Assembly: GCA_026398285.1 (NCBI GenBank)
Contig: JAPLTI010000074.1
Coordinates: forward strand, 1 to 5,950
DNA: 5,950 nt
From: Verrucomicrobiota bacterium
Lineage (GTDB): Bacteria > Verrucomicrobiota > Verrucomicrobiia > Chthoniobacterales > Terrimicrobiaceae
Direction of reading: 5' to 3'
This document shows, piece after piece, positions 4,806-5,950 of this stretch. Under the pieces are notes generated by a model. It was given only the letters and a program-made list of their open reading frames with translations, made no database searches and was not told the origin of the DNA. The stretch's first letter is position 1; each line of letters begins with the position of its first letter. Both the position numbers and the translations under genes were made by a program.

Positions 4806-5950
4806 TTAAATAATCAGCGGCCGATTTTCGAGCCAGTCAGTCACATGCTTTTTGGTCAGGTGACTGCAGGCTTGGTTTGAGCGGAGTTTAAGCTCCTCGA
4901 TCACCCATTGTCCTCCGTGACCAAGGACTATCGAAAGCGTGGCTCGCTCCGGAGCCAGAACCCGGTAGATGAATGTTTGCCCCCCGCGCACTCTGTTTGC
5001 GTAACACCCCACACAGTTTGACTGCTGCTTCCCTTCCTCAATCAATCCGTTGGCATCCAGAATGGGTTGAATTGTAGGGCATCCAGCAATGGGTGGCGCA
5101 GGAAATGTTTTCGGCAACGGCGGGTTTTTCTCCACCCACCTCTCCCAAATTTGTTGATGCCACTCATCCAGTTTTTGAATCGACGAAGGGTGCCGCACCG
5201 CTTCGCCCAGTTCTCGCGCCATTCTTACGCAACGATGAAATACATCTGCCGACTGCGCGCTCATGTCCTCCTCCTTTTTCGCCGCCACTTCCATAAGGAG
5301 GGGCATCGGCACTATTCCGCACAATTCTTCGTCGGCCACGAATCCCAGCACCCCCGCGTTAATGCGTGGCAAGTGCGAAAGGATTTTCTTTGCCTCTGGG
5401 GATTCCAAGGCAAAGCGCAGCGCCAGCAAAGAATGTTTGAAAATCGACGCACCCGTTAACTTTGAAAGCGTTTTCACTGTAGAATCCGTCTCTGGAAATC
5501 CCAGCCAAGCCGCAATCTCTCTCTGGCGCCGCTTGGCTACGATTGCCGCTCCCTGCAAGGTGGAATAACGCTCCCGAAAAAACTCTGGATGCGACAGAGC
5601 AAAAGCCAGCGCACGGTTGCCTTGTGCCAATTCCGCCGCCGCAGGACTCACTTGCAGGAGCATGAGCATCGTCATTTGCCTGCCTGGAATCTCCTCGCAC
5701 GCCTTGGCCAGCGCCTCCGGAATAAAAGAACGAAAAGCCCGGAACGCTGCCCGCCGCTGATAAGCCATCTGGAAGCTCTCGCGCTGCAAAAGGGCGGGAT
5801 CAATTTCAGGTTCCGCTCCCATGGGGCTCAGAAGCGGAAATATGGGTCGAAACTCCTGCCAACCAAATGAGCCATCCTTCCGCAGCGCCTTGAGCGAGGG
5901 CCAAGCCTCGATCACGGAGAGTGATTTCTGATCGAACAGAAAAAGCTTAC
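4806..5950 (-). CDS. PcfJ-like protein, 5' end beyond the window
   Basis: At least 381 codons are visible, and the frame stays open to the window edge. A GTG at 5915 could give a 369-aa product, but the upstream residues (KLFLFDQKSLS) read as normal protein and no ribosome binding site precedes the GTG, so I treat the gene as truncated by the window. Counting from that GTG, residues 60-260 are mostly helical and 275-365 carry the PcfJ-like core. Its features are LIEEGKQQSNCVGCYANRVR (291-310), IYRVLAPERATLSIVLG and WVIEELKLRSNQ, then a C-terminal helix ending in WLENRP. In the family the Cys-Val-Gly-x-Tyr motif is usually preceded by His; here it is Asn300. PcfJ is named from the conjugative plasmid pCF10. 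The family is frequent on mobile elements and its biochemical role is unknown. Being cytoplasmic is likely, as no signal or membrane segment is seen. Confidence 0.75.
   Translation of the reverse strand, partial: KLFLFDQKSLSVIEAWPSLKALRKDGSFGWQEFRPIFPLLSPMGAEPEIDPALLQRESFQMAYQRRAAFRAFRSFIPEALAKACEEIPGRQMTMLMLLQVSPAAAELAQGNRALAFALSHPEFFRERYSTLQGAAIVAKRRQREIAAWLGFPETDSTVKTLSKLTGASIFKHSLLALRFALESPEAKKILSHLPRINAGVLGFVADEELCGIVPMPLLMEVAAKKEEDMSAQSADVFHRCVRMARELGEAVRHPSSIQKLDEWHQQIWERWVEKNPPLPKTFPAPPIAGCPTIQPILDANGLIEEGKQQSNCVGCYANRVRGGQTFIYRVLAPERATLSIVLGHGGQWVIEELKLRSNQACSHLTKKHVTDWLENRPLII

Overview
The window holds an accessory stretch of a bacterial chromosome or large plasmid with moderate GC and compact genes. 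Most starts lack a clear Shine-Dalgarno sequence, and GTG and TTG starts are used. The gene set (AbrB/PIN toxin-antitoxin pair, PcfJ-like protein, SLOG-fold protein, excisionase-type HTH) would fit a Verrucomicrobiota-like or related environmental bacterium. That taxonomic guess is weak, because no rRNA, tRNA or marker gene is present.

Layout. (1) Bases 1-100 (-): the first 33 codons of an exported protein with a clear signal peptide. (2) Bases 101-628: a long non-coding stretch with several short hairpins, one of them REP-like. It ends in a very AT-rich segment and a promoter/operator region with a perfect 6-bp inverted repeat. (3) Bases 629-1278 (+): a two-gene toxin-antitoxin module, an AbrB/SpoVT-fold antitoxin followed by a PIN-domain (VapC-like) RNase toxin whose TTG start overlaps the antitoxin stop. 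(4) Bases 1288-2780 (-): a LysR-family regulator followed, with a 4-base ATGA overlap, by a SLOG/Rossmann-like putative nucleotide-binding protein. (5) Bases 2850-4417 (+), divergent from (4): a PPP-type metallophosphoesterase followed, again with an ATGA overlap, by a 207-aa protein with a C-terminal excisionase-type HTH and an N-terminal region I do not recognise. (6) Bases 4454-4624 (-): a 56-aa charged small ORF. (7) Bases 4806-5950 (-): a PcfJ-like protein whose 5' end runs off the window.

How the parts may work together. The toxin-antitoxin pair is self-contained and probably autoregulated at the inverted repeat. The most interesting part is the 3.1-kb divergent locus of two coupled pairs: LysR + SLOG on one side, metallophosphoesterase + HTH on the other, with only 69 bp between them. 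LysR regulators often control a divergent neighbour, SLOG folds bind or process nucleotide-type ligands, and PPP-type phosphoesterases can hydrolyse nucleotide or phosphoprotein substrates. A small-molecule-responsive regulatory or defence locus is therefore a reasonable hypothesis, but it is inference from domain content and layout only.
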